Notes under the pieces: generated by a model
Told to the model about the DNA's origin: nothing
Database searches by the model: none
Seen by the model: only the letters and a program-made list of their open reading frames with translations
Assembly (NCBI GenBank): GCA_037043235.1
Contig: JAWRVZ010000028.1
Coordinates: 2,599,001 to 2,663,000 of the forward strand
Length of the DNA stretch: 64,000 nt
Origin: Rhodeus uyekii
Taxonomy: Eukaryota > Chordata > Actinopteri > Cypriniformes > Acheilognathidae
Reading direction: 5' to 3'
Shown here: positions 25,623-64,000 of the stretch, piece by piece
Numbering within the stretch: the first letter of the stretch is position 1
How the letters are laid out: every line of letters starts with the position of its first letter
Position numbers and translations under genes: made by a program

Positions 25623-25760
25623 CTTGAGATATGAAGGTCTGAGCTTGTCGATAAGAAGTTGCCTACGTGCTCTGTGTGTGTGGTTTCATGGATCAGTTTG
25701 TAGAAGCGGGTGGATTGAGAGTCAGGTGCTGTCAGTCAAACGAGCCAATGAGCGCGAGGC
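25623..25760 (-). promoter_or_regulatory. Candidate cox4 5' UTR exon and promoter
   Basis: CATATCTCAAG followed by GTAAAT on the minus strand gives a good splice donor at 25622. The sequence just upstream (25,735-25,800) is the most GC-rich in the neighbourhood and contains a CCAAT motif and CG-containing words. An untranslated first exon is required because the coding exon begins at its acceptor. Exact bounds are guessed. Confidence 0.35.
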
Positions 25761-25959
25761 AGGAACTCGCACTCAGAGCGCGTGCACATGTTTAGGATGA
25801 AGCTCCAGGTTCATTCTCACGAAATTATTTAGCTTTTCATCTATTTTATCTTGGATTAGCATTCCCATCTAGGAATGTGGATCATTATTTTGTCCTGCAG
25901 GTTTCAGCAGTCTCGAATATGCTTTTGACCTCTGTTTATTTGTTGCTTTACTATCCAGT

Positions 25960-26170
25960 AAACACAGAGCGTTCCCCTAACGTTCCCATATAGTTCCAGG
26001 TTTGGTTATCTTTTCGGGGAACCAAATAAGAACGTTGTGGGAGCGTTCTCTATTGGTTATTTATTGTAACCTACAGGGAACGTTCTCTACAGGTTATTTT
26101 TGGGGTTAATTTTGAAACCTAAGGTGAACGTTCCCAGAACGTTCCCTGCAGGTTATTTTGGGTTATGAGT
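25960..26170. repeat. Diverged GAACGTTC minisatellite
   Basis: Four or so irregular units containing AACGTTCC or GAACGTTC followed by AGGTTATTTTTGG. The core AACGTT is palindromic. Located in the cox4 upstream region. Confidence 0.6.
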
Positions 26171-28829
26171 TTATGCAGGAATTCATTAAAAAAAATGACA
26201 AAGCAGGCTAAATATCTAACTGTTCACAACAGCCGAAAATTTATATAGCAGGAAAGAAATATCAGCCATGTAACCCTATTGAACACAATACACTACACTC
26301 CTTCCCTGTAGTTTGTGTGTGTGTGTGTGTGCAAGTTAGGCATTTTTAGTAGGCTAATTCTATGTATTTTAAGTACACTGCTATATTATTACAGTACAAA
26401 GTATCAGAATTTCAAAATAAACAGCAAATGCACTCAAAATGTACCTTTTTTAAAATAAAACTTTTGTTTTTTAATTCTCGAGTGTGAGTAAACTCCATAT
26501 TCATGTTATACTATATAAGCCATAAGAACAGATAATTAAATATGATAGTCACGTTAGCAAACTCTTTTCTTAAATTTTAAAAATAATAGTTTGTCTAAAA
26601 ATTCTATAAATTGTTCAATTTAAAATAAATTATTGACTTTATCGACATCCATGATCCACAAGCTTTGTCAAGAAAATAAATAAATACAGTTACAGTACTT
26701 TTTAGTCTTGTGAGTGTTTCCTTGTGGCGGGTTTTAGGCGCCATTTTTGGGTCACGTGACTCGCCTCTCCTGCAACTGTTGCATTTCACAGTTGAAATTA
26801 TTCTCATTTTTTACCTTAATTATACTCTGGAGTAATCTCTGAAATGTTAATGCTACCATTTTAGGTAAATCAGAAAAATACGTCAGGTCCATTAAAGAAA
26901 TTACTGAACAGAATAATTTACTTGTCTTTAAGGGCAAAATATTAAACTGAATCAATAATAAGATGAGACTCAATAAACACGTTCGCATGTTAAACACTAT
27001 TTTAAATCGTAAAGTGAGCAGGATGTATTACATTTTAGCAATGGATTCGGCAGGTATTATGGTACTAACCCCTCGCCAGCTCTACAGCGCCCCCACAATT
27101 TAACTATGTAAATATGTGGTGAAATATGGAACTGCAGCTCGCTCTATTTCACACCGGCCTATACCAAACACACGTTACACATGAGCAGCATCTCCAAGTG
27201 TCTTAATATTATTTATTGGTTTACTAATCATCTTCATACAACAAATGTTTCAAAGACGTTTTTCTTTTTTATTATTTAACAGTGAAATAAAAATAAAATA
27301 AATCTAAAGTACGATTATCCATTATCATTCTCATGCCACTGCTGTGCATTTATCGCTGACTCTCTCATGACAACAGTACTAACATATAACTAGAACTGAA
27401 AATGATAATGTGAAGTATTACAAACATTGAAAACACAGAAAAATATACCTTTCTCTGGCACTTATAGATTCCTCAGTCAGAGGCTCTCTGTGCGTGTACA
27501 GTACAATCGATACAAACAAGAATCAGTCGCCTCGTGGACAGAAAAAAAGTGGGATTTTATAGATGAAATGCTTTTCAACATCAAGTTTTACTGCATAGGG
27601 GCTTAATAGTGCTTTCCATCTCACACTTAGATATCACTTTTAAAATTACAAAAGTGTTAAATATAAATAAATAAACATTTCAGTTATCATTTACAGCATT
27701 GTTTCAAAAAACATCAAGAAAATAACGAACACCCAAAGTGAGGAAACGTAGAGCTCTGCAGTAAATGCATTTAGTGACACACTAAAACAGCAAAAAGGGA
27801 CTTTTGGTTTTTGTAACAACTGCCACATTCGCTATGATACATTTAAACATTCAATTAATCTTGTTCTGTTGGCAACCAGTAGTGGGCGATAACTGCTGGA
27901 CAGAAGGCACCGTAGACAGATAGAGAGGGAACCATTTCTGTCTGCATTTGCAAAGGGATTTTGGTGGAGAAAGGGAGCTGGAGACTAAACGAAATAAACA
28001 ACACTTCCTAAATTCAGGAGGTGTAGACAAAAGTAGAAATATGTGAGCTGGGCTCATACGGCACAAGCTGAAAATCGTATATATACACAAGGAGCAAACA
28101 GTCTTAACATGCACTGCATACTGAGATTATTACTGCAAACGCACAGACACGTCCCTCCCAAAAGGGGCCTTTATGGTACAGTCCACAGTCTGTGCGCAGA
28201 CCACTGTTCAGAAACCAGATGGCGTAGTTTTAGCTCTAGCTAAAAGTAGTTATCATAGTGTGCGTGCAGAAGCTTAATGTGATACAATAGGCAGAGTTCA
28301 CAGTATCCTTCTGAATAAGAGATGATCCAACTTAATCGCCCCACTACGTTCATCCAAATATTAAATAATAGACCAATGAACCAGTCTGTGTTAAAAAACC
28401 CTTCTTATTCCCTCTTAAACCCCTTCTTTTGCCCTCCAACAGCACACATCAAGGTCAAGCTCCTTGGTTTCTCTTTCATTCTGAGATGTGGCTCAAACTT
28501 GTGGTCTCCGATCTCTGCCAGCAACGTCACATGACCCAGCAATCTCAGCACACATCACTCTGTCTCTGCTTCGCTGTCCTTCCTGGTCATACCTGCAAAG
28601 GTAAAAGAGCAGACAGCATGTAAACGAGAGGGTTATTTTTGGTTGCATTACTGATTTAAACCAGTAGAAGGCAGCTCATGAACATGGATCTTCTACTAGG
28701 GGCGCTCTGAGATCCGCCTTCCTGCCAAATTTAGTTCCAATGTCCTTGATTTGCAGGCTCTGCAACTGGGTCAGCAATTTTCCAATGATGGGGATTGTAC
28801 ACCCCAAAAATGACAATTCTGTCATTAAC

Positions 28830-29240
28830 TACCGTATTTTCCCGAATATAACCCGCAGACGCAGATAATCCGCACCCTCATATAGCCCGCCGGTTTTTGG
28901 GATTTTTTTGGCATAGCCCGCACCCTTATATAACTCGCACCCATAGATTGATCAACTTTTTTTGTGTAAGTTCACATTTCAAATTTCGAGGCTCGGTACA
29001 CAGTGCTTGTGCGCGAAATTCACACAATAAGAAAACAAAAACAAATCAGGATCAGAACAAAAAGAGAAAGAAAATACCGCAAAAAAAACCTTACGTCCTT
29101 AGGGAGGTAACAAATATATTGAAATATTACTACGTGTAAAAAAATTGTGTGATATAGCCCGCACCCTTATATAACCCGCACCCCTGCAGGGTTCGTAAAA
29201 TCTAGTATAACCCGCGGGTTATATGCTGGAAAATACGGTA
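28830..29240. mobile_element. MITE with TACCGTATTTT ends and CCCGC subrepeats
   Basis: 411 bp with TA borders. Left end TACCGTATTTTCCCGAATAT, right end the inverse of TACCGTATTTTCC. Many direct copies of a TATAACCCGCACCC-like word lie inside both ends. Non-coding. Confidence 0.7.
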
Positions 29241-30110
29241 GTTACTCTTAATTAATTAGTTCATCTTCAAAACCCGAATTACGATATTTTAAAGATAGTA
29301 ATTTTCTGTCCCTCGACTGAAAATACTATTCCCCCAAAACTCTGATGGAAAAAGAGATCCATACGAATTGAGCGGTATAATCCAAGTCTTCTGGAGACAA
29401 ATTTTTAATTTAGTGTTTTACTCACACAGAGAAACACACAAGAATTAACCTCATTGGTTTCCAAGCAAGCAAGCATGTATGAGCTTCTATTTACCAAATT
29501 TGAGTACTCAATGAATATTATGACAGACATAATCAATTTAGTTTGTTTCGGGACATTTTTGGTTTATTTGGGGGACATTTTTGCCCCAAGCTTCCATTCA
29601 TTTCTGATCCTGCTCTGCAGGAAGGTCCATCTCCAGGAGCAGGGCTTTACAACAGGGCACAATCTCTTCGGATCCATGCATACCATTTGCAATATTAGCA
29701 GCGTCACATCTGCTACTTAGGATTCATAACACTCTTCACAGCAGCAATTAATATTCAGTGTAATAAATTCACAGCCAACAAGGCACCCAGCACACAGTGA
29801 CCTCTCACAAGGAAATTCAGAAAGTTTGTTTTCTGACTGAATAAAGGGAAGTGTAGTACAGTATTTCCTACCATCTGATTTTGAAGTAGATGTTTGTCAT
29901 ACCTAAATATGCAACATGTTCCATCGGTCATTTTATTTTGTCTTAAGCTTACGTACTCCTTGCAGAATATAAAATAAGGGATCGTAAAAATGGTTAAAGC
30001 GAATATACATAAATGCAGTAAACAGAAGCTCAAACACACAAAAAAATAGTTCTTGTGTTACACCATCACTTTTCAACTTTTTCAAGAAACAATGTGGTTT
30101 GAGCCACATA

Positions 30111-30262
30111 GCTTCCCTGTTGCTCAACTAGTAGAGTATTGGTGCTTGCAACGCCAAGGTCATGGGTTCGATCCCAGGGAAAGCAAGAGCTGATTCAATG
30201 TGTACCATGAATGCTAGGTAAGTCGCTTTGGATAAAAATGTCTGCCAAATGCGTAAATGTTT
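30111..30262 (+). repeat. tRNA-derived SINE, copy 2
   Basis: Same head (GCTCAACTAGTAGAGTATTG, GGGTTCGATCCCAGGG) and tail (AGTCGCTTTGGATAAAAATG) as copy 1. Near full length. Confidence 0.85.
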
Positions 30263-30743
30263 GTTTTCATGCCAAGCAAGTACGGTTGAGCTTCCGTTTA
30301 CCATATTTTTAAACTGCTTTACTGTATTTATGAACAGTTTGAAGCATCAGTGTTTTGGGTGAATAGACTTTCAATGGAGGGACAGAAATCTCTCTCTTAA
30401 AATCTCTCATTAAAAATGTGTGTTCCAATAAGTACCAAAAGTCTAATGGGTTTGGAAAACATGAAGGTGAGTTAAGGATGACAGAATTTTCATTTTTGGA
30501 TGAACTACCCCATTAACACCTTGCATATTCTGTAAACTATACAATGAGAACTATACAATGATTCAACTGGAAAGACCTACGACATTGCATGTGTGCATGT
30601 GTTGAGAGGACAGAGTGTGTGGTTGAGTTGAAATACTGCAGGACACTATCCATCAGCAGATGGGCAGCCCTGCAGTGGGAGGGGCTCTGATGTACCGCAA
30701 GTGTCATTAATCTAAATCATATGCGGTGAAATGTAGGCACGCA

Positions 30744-30745
<2 letters not shown>

Positions 30746-30777
<32 letters not shown>
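30746..30777. repeat. (AC)n microsatellite
   Basis: About 15 AC units. Confidence 0.9.
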
Positions 30778-30779
<2 letters not shown>

Positions 30780-31020
30780 CCATCCTTTGTCAACTGCCCT
30801 CTGGAATCAAAGCCAATCATGTTTGGTTCTGTGGTGGAAACAGAAAGTATAAGTTAGCACATGCCATCCTCGCACATATGATGAGCCAGGCAGCGGCCAT
30901 GCATCGTCTCCGTGACCCCAGCGGCGCAGCAGTGGCGGTGTGTCAGCAAACCGGTGTACGAAGTACCTGTGGCTCGGGCGAGAAAGGTTGGGACGAGGAG
31001 GGTCCTGCTGGAAATGAGCT

Positions 31021-56356
<25,336 letters not shown>

Positions 56357-56929
56357 CTGTACAGAGAGATGATAAAGCACATCAGATATCTGTCTGCCTA
56401 TCTGTCCATGCATCCATTTATCTATCCATGCATCCATCTATCTATCTATATTTGATATTGCTATAATATCACAGAAATTACACACCACTCCTTTCAGCTA
56501 TTATAGCTGACACTGTGTACTCTGCTACAGCGTTTCACTGTATCCCATTCCCTGCCTACGAAGGATGATTTCGATCCTTCTGTCACTTAAAGGTTAGGCT
56601 GTACCTGTCATAAATTCTGATCCGTGCCTGCAGAACAGAAGGGGCTGAGACCGCAGGCAGCATGGAGAGCAGAGTTTTATCACCTCATTTTACACTTCAT
56701 CTGGTGTTGCAGCCTGCAGATTTCATGCTATGATTCCTCCAAGCTCTGCCCTCTATACTGCAGTCAGAGCACACAAAAAAATGCTTCTCACAGAAATGAC
56801 CAATATAAACAACACCACCTTTGTGAGCCTGGATGTGTTTATTTGGTTACTGAGACTACACGATTATCTATGGCAAAGTCCCAAACATGACATTTGTCAA
56901 ATTTCCCTCAAGTGTTTGTAACGCCAAAC

Positions 56930-57060
56930 GCCTGAGTAATTGGCTAGTCCCTTTTTGTCCGTTAAATAATCAAATTAATCTAATTGTGGGCCCCCTAATT
57001 GCATTTTTTTTATTGCTCCCTGTTGTTTGAATGTGACCCAGTTCTGCGTGCCATCCTCTC
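56930..57060. other. Candidate conserved non-coding block
   Basis: Non-repetitive AT-rich sequence with homeodomain-type words (CAAATTAATCTAATTG, CCTAATTGCATTTTTTT) between exon 56160-56356 and the expected upstream exons. Enhancer-like by texture only. Confidence 0.3.
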
Positions 57061-57292
57061 CCATGGCTGGATTCAGTTGCAGGGCCTTAGAAAAAGAAGC
57101 TTGTTCTCACAGAGTGATGTGTGGAGGAAACTTATTGAGTTTCTGCTTTGATGAGTTGATAAGAGGAGAGTGAAATGTAGCACTGCCTGCAGAGTTCAAG
57201 ATGCCATCAGCAAGCCAATGGGGTAAGAATATATTTCACACAGGGAACAGCCAAGATTACATCAAACTGTCCGTCCATCCAGCCATCTGTTC

Positions 57293-58068
<776 letters not shown>

Positions 58069-58069
58069 A

Positions 58070-58073
58070 TCTG

Positions 58074-58146
<73 letters not shown>
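58070..58146. repeat. (TCTA)n array, right of LTR copy 4
   Basis: About 19 units of the same tetranucleotide in the same orientation as the left array. Confidence 0.95.
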
Positions 58147-58619
58147 TGTGGTTGCAAAAATGTCAAGTGAAGATGACTGATGAGCACATTTGGGAAAAAA
58201 GATAAGCATTTATCAAGCGTGAAAGGACGATCAAAGAATCCATTATGTATGTGCAATGAGAAATGATTAAGAAGCCATCCAGACTACCTCAAGTCTCTGC
58301 ACTAAAGCTATTATCTTCACCCAGTCGAGACCACACGGGCATGACCATTGCTGTTGAATGAGTAAAGAGCTTATTTTATAGCAGTCAGGCATCAGCCCAG
58401 GAAACACAGCAAATAATAGGAAATAGAAAGAGAGCGGGTAGGGAAACATAGAAGACAGCAACAGCCCCTCACACCACCCATTTGCATCCACAGGGATTTT
58501 ATATTCCCATTTTCTGCACAAATTCACAGAGATCATTTACCATCAGGACCACAGAGTCACATGATCACTGCAGAAGAAAGTGTGCTGGATGTGAATGATG
58601 GATGTTGCACAGCCAGCGT

Positions 58620-58800
58620 AGTTCCATTCGATTCCCAGCTAAACAGAACACACCCAAAGGCCATACTTAAAAGGCTAATCAAATTAATCTGTGCTCATGA
58701 GCACAACGAGTGGCATATTTATGAAGCCATATCGCTTTCAAATCATTTTAATGTAGTTATGGATAATAATCGAATCAAAATAAGGCTGGAGACATGCCTA
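58620..58800. other. Candidate conserved non-coding block
   Basis: Complex sequence with GGCTAATCAAATTAATCTG, TGTGCTCATGAGCACA (a 16-base palindrome) and AATCATTTTAATGTAGTTAT. The plus-strand 128-codon frame (58561-58947) has no recognisable product. Confidence 0.3.
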
Positions 58801-59689
58801 GTCCAAAGCCTCCTTGCATCCTTGATATTGTGTTATGTAAGATATTCAAAACCTTGTTATGTTCAATTCAAATACATTTTAAGCCGAGGTGGCATACCTC
58901 AAACGCAATTGCTCATTCTAGAAACGCTGTATCCATTGTTTCATTAAAATGACGTGTGCTTTTCATAAATTACTAGGACTGTGAATCGCATTTAAAGCCT
59001 CTGAGGCCGATTTAATGCTTATTTAGCAGAATCTCAACCATTTATCGTCCTACAAAACGTTTCATTTGAACAAATATGACATTATGCTATAGGTCCACAG
59101 ATAAAAGTATAAAGAAAAATGCAGATGTTGGGAAAAACCTTTAGATACAGAGACACCAATCAATTGCCTTTATTGTATTTAATCTTTTTTTTTCTTTGGA
59201 ACAATATGCACTGATGAATGATTAGACTACGAATGTGTATTAAGTAAGTAAACAGTCCATTTTGATTTTGTTTTGACTGTAGGATTTAAACTTCACTGCA
59301 GAAACAGTGCTGTCTGCCATTCATTTGCTGTTTTTGATGTTTACCCTGCAGACAAAGGTTAAAAAAACATTAATCCTCAGTGACCAATGACCCAGTGTCA
59401 GATAAGTTAACCCAGCTTTGCATACATATAACCCGCTCACGGGCAGAACACTTCATCAGTGTATCATGACAGGTAAACCAATATTCCAAATACAAGTCTT
59501 AAACCGTACTTAACATTATTTTGTTGCAGTATGTAATATTCACAGCTCATGGTTGAAAAGGGTACTCAGTCCAAATTCAAAATATTAGAGAAGGTTGTTG
59601 TTTCTCCCGACCCCTTCTCGTCAAACAACACGCAACAGGAATGAGTGAAATTTACAATGGAAGGCGACAAGCCTTAGTGTTTTGGTTGA

Positions 59690-59985
59690 CAGAACTTTGA
59701 GCCCCTTTGTCGTGTCTGTGTGAGAGTGCGGGACTTCTGTTGCGCATTCTCGTGTCTGTGTGCTTTAATCTCGCCCGGGTTACGCGCAGTTGGGGTGTTT
59801 AACAACTGTGTGCGGTCTTGTCACTTCATGTGAACACGCGGCGATGCGCGCCTGCATTGGTTGCGTGTTCGTGTCTTGTTAGTGTGTAACCCCACCCTCC
59901 TTGTTCCCTTGTTTCCCTTGAGTGTTCTCAGCTGTTCTCCACTCGTTACCCTTTATCCTGTGCCTATTTTAATAACCCTCTGGAC
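59690..59985 (+). mobile_element. LTR family A-related fragment, copy 5
   Basis: Shares the CATGTGAACACGCGGCGATG, CGC-GCATTGG and GTGTTCGTGTCTTG words and the order of copies 1-4, then stops after TTTTAATAACCCTCTGG. Neither end is intact. Confidence 0.6.
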
Positions 59986-60458
59986 ATATAGCTTTTATGG
60001 TGGATGCCAAGGCTTTTTAGGAGAGGTAGAATCTGCTATCTCTGACCCAGTTTGTTTCCTGGCTACAATATGCAGCGTTTTCACCTAAATGGCAACCTGA
60101 GGCGTCAAAATACTATTGGTAAATTGTCAGTATGAGGGATCGCACAGACCAAAACAAAAACAGACATTCCGACACGGAACGCACCTTTCAAAGTACAATA
60201 CATTGGCAATACTTTTAATGCAAGTTTTTAAATTAAGCATTGGTTTTTAACAGGTGGAAAGTACTACATTAAGTAATACAACACGCACTCCACAATTGCC
60301 TCAGCACAGTCAAATCCTCTTCATTTGTCTTTTCGGCCTGTCTGTCTTTTGTCACTTTGAGTGAATGTCTTTTGCATGTTAGCTGAGCAAACACATGTGC
60401 TTTTTCATGCACATGCATTTCATGTGAGATGTTGTAACTTTTCAAGTAAGTGACACAA

Positions 60459-60617
60459 GCTTTCCCATTGCTCAATAAGTAGAGTATTGGTGCTTACAAT
60501 GCCATGACCATGGGTTTTATCCCAGGTAAAGCAAGACCTGATTCAATATGTTCCTTGAATGCAATGTAAGTAGCTTTGGATAAAAGCGTCTGCCAAATGC
60601 ATAAATGTAAATGTAAA
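60459..60617 (+). repeat. tRNA-derived SINE, copy 6
   Basis: Head with altered B box (GGGTTTTATCCC), complete tail GCGTCTGCCAAATGCATAAA and terminal ATGTAAATGTAAATG repeats. Confidence 0.85.
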
Positions 60618-60719
60618 TGACTTTGTTTTCCCATGTATTGACGGACAGCTGTCTTGTCCTCATGTTGAGAAACATCAGGAGTAATTGCAGAGGCGTTGAG
60701 TGTGAACATGATGGTTATT

Positions 60720-62160
60720 GTAGTTCTAGACTAAATGTGAGCATTTACTAATCTCACTGGCACAAGGTTCAGTATTCCACAAAATGAATAAAATCAGTGA
60801 AATCCTAAATCAGAATACTATGCAAACCAATAATTAAATATGTTAAATAAAACAAACATTTTTATGCATTTAATCTCACTTTATTAACCAATGAACTTGC
60901 TGCTGATCTTCAACGATTCAGTTAAACAATAAGCAAAAATTACTTCAAATTTCTTGTTTTTATTGGTGGTGTTAATCTTTCTCCTTCTACGATCCAGAAT
61001 GGCAGCAGCTGAAAGGTTTGTTTGACCTGTGCCCTCTACACGTGTGAATTTGCACTTCCTTCCGCCTTATTATTTAAATTTAGATGCAAAAGGGTGTTTA
61101 CATTTGCCCATTTTTGTTATTAAAAAACAATTAAACAAAAAAGCCCAGCCCAGATAAGAAAAAAGTAACACAAAAAGTAATGCAATTTCTCTTTCCCTTT
61201 TCAAAGCAACTTTCCCCAACACTAGACTTAGCTATGAAATGCATATCATTATATGTTAGGCATGCATGAGAACAAGCACTTTCTCAAAAGGTAAAAAGAG
61301 CCGTGCAGAAAGAAGAGCAAAGTTGTCTTAAAGACATAATACAGACAGAAATGTGGATCATATCAAATTTCCAAGGGCAGTTCTGGATCAAAGAGGCCAG
61401 AGTAAGCCAAGCAGCGCCTCCTAAAGCTGTTTATGCTGAACTGCATTTGGTAAAAACTGGTACATTTTTTCTTTTAATTGTATTTTAAAATAATAATTTT
61501 ATTTATTAATTTGTATTATTCTAAACATATTTATAAAATACCATCAAATTGAGATTGTCATTAATTAAATAAATGAGAATTAATGCACATAATGAGGTAC
61601 GTTATACTGCATTTTATCAAAGATTATTAATTAAAATATATTATATGAAACAGAATGCAGTATACACTGTAGTACAGTACCCAGTACTCTAGTGTTTTCT
61701 TCTGAACACAGCCAGTGTGTCCTGTGAATCAAAATGCATGTTCAGAGTTAAAATATGGAAGCTGCTATAATGGGTGCTTTGGATTGTCTCTGCCTGGTGA
61801 CATTCATCTGTGTCACAAAGTCCAGCCTGTTCTCCCAGCGAGCACCAACTACATGTCATAGTGACGCCTGTCAAAATCCATTACTGACCAATGAGAACGT
61901 TCTCAGCATCTGAGTTAACGCTTCCTGCTCTAATTTTCAGGCCACGACCGCTTTTAAAGAAGGAAAACTCAGATCTGATCTAGTCCTTTAGATTCTAGTC
62001 CAGAAGCTGCGATTTATAGGGTGTAGAGGTCTCACAGGACTCTGTTAGACCAATGGGACTTCTTTTATTTGGCACTGTAACCATCATTGCAATTAGAGTA
62101 AGATAAAATAAAATACATTTTCCATGTAGCTGTCTGGTTGCTTTGTCATTATAGGGGGCT
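60720..62160. other. No gene seen (presumed prkag2 intron)
   Basis: AT-rich sequence with short unsupported frames. No splice-flanked coding segment resembling the missing gamma-2 N-terminal exons. Confidence 0.4.
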
Positions 62161-62168
62161 GCTGTGCT

Positions 62169-62182
<14 letters not shown>

Positions 62183-62199
<17 letters not shown>

Positions 62200-62301
62200 G
62201 GTCTGGCAGGTATGGGTGTGTAACAGGTCTCAGAGCAGTGGGGGGGGGGGGGGGGGGGGGGGTCTGGCAGGTATGGGTGTGTAACAGGTCTCAGAGCAGT
62301 G
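62183..62301. repeat. Duplicated unit with 19- and 23-G tracts
   Basis: A run of 19 G (62183-62201) and a run of 23 G (62240-62262) each precede the same 39-base segment beginning TCTGGCAGGTATGGG. Likely a tandem duplication with expanding G tracts. Confidence 0.9.
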
Positions 62302-62649
62302 AGGGACATCCTCCATCTGGCATTTGCTCTATGTACTGACATTTTCAGCCGCTAACTGCTAATCTTTGTCTATCATCCATCAGTCTGTCAGCTTTTCAAT
62401 ATCACTCCAACATCCAGCCCTGTTCACAGAGGGCAAGTATGATCCATTCAAGTCCCTTTCCTTTCTGTCCATCAGTTTTCCATCCGCTGACTGTTAGATA
62501 CTGAGCGAAACGTGATCTGTTGGTTAATGTGGGTAAGTGGCTGGTTGTAGTGGATACACTTGAATGCATCACCGTCTGTCTCAGTAAGAAGCAAAAAAGC
62601 TGCATTTTTATGGTATAAACTGTCTATGGTTTAAAGTTTGTTGTGGATT

Positions 62650-62800
62650 CTTTGTGGATATCTTTCAGGATTTTTTGATTAATAGAACTTTTAAAAGAAC
62701 AGCTTTCATTTGAACATTATTAATGTTTTTACTGTCACTTTTAGTCAGTTTAATGCATCCTCCTTGAATAAAAATACTTTTCAAGCTCAAACTTGAAATG
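62650..62800. repeat. Dispersed fish repeat, copy 5 (partial)
   Basis: TTTCAGGATTTTTTGATTAA, AAAAGAACAGCTTTCATTTG and CAGTTTAATGCATCCTCC match the inner part of the family. Confidence 0.6.
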
Positions 62801-62879
62801 ATAGTGTATATTGTGAGATAGTACAAATGTGTCAACCGATTCATATAAGAGTAGATATGTTTGTATAACATATAATGGT

Positions 62880-64000
62880 ATTTAAGTGGTCATACCCACC
62901 AATGCCACCCACCAATGGCAGCCTTCCTCACTAACAGGTAACAACACAATTTCATCAAGTCTCTGTAATTGGATATAATTAAATGTGGGTGACCAAACAG
63001 TTTGTCATTTTGACATCCCTTAATTATTTCTTGTAAATCAGAGATGGTTTAAAAGATAATACATGCATGCACAAATAAAATACGGTCACACAAATGAAAG
63101 AGAATATAATTAAAAGACTATAGAAAGCCAATTTCCACCTATATAAAACTCTCATTTCACAATATCTCCCTGTGTGACTTTATATCCCAGACTTTCCGAC
63201 TCTTTCTTAATCTCAAAATTACCCCTATAAATAGACTACGTTAGAACTGGTCTGTGACATATACCGCTGTGACATCACTGACATTCACAAACACTGTAAA
63301 CGAACAAAACACAATAACCACATGGCAGATTTTCATTCCAGCAAACACCATTTAGACAGGCTGTTTGAGGTTAACACAAAAATAAAGTACAAAATGCCAT
63401 TTAATGTGTATGTTTTGTGCGCGAGACCCAATTTGCAATGGCAAACCTCAGTTAGCCCTTATTATTTTCTCCCAGCACCATGTCATTTCTATATTTTAAT
63501 GAGTCCCACTGAAACTCACACTCAGCAGACTATAAATAACAACTCCTATTATTAATATCACAGGATTAGGCCTTCACAATCATTAAACCCCGAAGACGAC
63601 AGAACATCCGATTTAGAAAAGTCATACAAATCTTTAATTATTTTATTGAGCCACATTGCAGACGTGCTTAATTCTTGCAACCTGGCACATTCCGAACACA
63701 ATCACCTATTTGGAAGCATTACAAAATACGTATCTTAACACGAGAAAGTCCAGCGCAAAATGTTTCACTGATAGTTTGCACTGAGAAATTAGTTCTTGAG
63801 GCTTCTTGACATAAAATTCACAGGTAAAGGGATCTGCTTGCGCTCTTATTGGGCAAATCCATCGACACACCAGGTTAATGAGACTTGTCAAGTTTCGAGA
63901 TCTGAATTCATCAGTCCACTTATGTTTGAGTGCAAATATGAAAGACTGAAAGTTCATGAAATGATTTTCAGAAGACATGGAGTGATTTCATATGAATACA
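62880..64000. other. No gene seen
   Basis: Short frames only. Nothing recognisable on either strand. Confidence 0.4.

Larger units (their letters stand above)
27200..31020 (-). other. Presumed prkag2 3' UTR and intergenic DNA
   Basis: No coding exon is seen here. Part probably belongs to the prkag2 3' UTR, but several AATAAA motifs occur on the minus strand and the true end cannot be chosen. It contains a MITE at 28830-29240, a SINE at 30111-30262 and an AC repeat at 30746-30777. Confidence 0.45.

Overview
The window is vertebrate nuclear DNA, almost certainly from a teleost and most likely a cyprinid-like fish. It is AT-rich, has long introns with GT/AG splice sites, contains many microsatellites, and carries dense fish-type SINEs, MITEs and solo LTRs. 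There is no bacterial or viral gene organisation. Three protein-coding genes can be supported by exon-by-exon reading. All three lie on the minus strand, in the order prkag2, a cox4 paralogue, then bcl2 (high to low coordinates).

prkag2 (AMP-activated protein kinase gamma-2, 3' part) runs from 56,356 down to a stop at 31,021. Twelve exons join with every intron phase matching and give 397 contiguous codons: the end of the gamma-2-specific N-terminal region, then all four CBS repeats. The 5' exons are not seen and probably lie beyond 64,000. The cox4 gene (cytochrome c oxidase subunit 4, COX4I2-like) has four coding exons between 23,429 and 18,491 that encode a complete 173-residue protein, with a plausible non-coding first exon near 25.6 kb. 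bcl2 (apoptosis regulator) is represented by its large first coding exon, 16,345-15,791, with BH4, BH3, BH1 and the start of BH2. The exon for the membrane anchor was not found down to position 1, so 1-15,790 is probably mostly bcl2 intron.

By region: 1-15.8 kb is presumed bcl2 intron with a degraded Tc1-like element (itself interrupted), a MITE, a possible conserved non-coding block and a decayed coding-like fragment near 1.5-1.9 kb. 15.8-17.8 kb is bcl2 exon, promoter and a tandem duplication. 18.4-25.8 kb is cox4. 25.8-31 kb is intergenic and presumed prkag2 3' UTR. 31-56.4 kb is prkag2 with introns full of transposable elements, including at least three solo LTRs of one family with intact target-site duplications and several nested insertions. 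56.4-64 kb is presumed prkag2 intron with microsatellites, two more LTR-family pieces and two possible conserved non-coding blocks.

The products all touch cell energy or mitochondria (AMP sensing, respiratory complex IV, outer-membrane apoptosis control), but they are separate genes and the sequence gives no sign of a shared pathway unit. I found no convincing previously undescribed system. The more interesting observations are the cox4-bcl2 neighbourhood, the coding-like fragment at 1.5-1.9 kb, and the layered transposon insertions.
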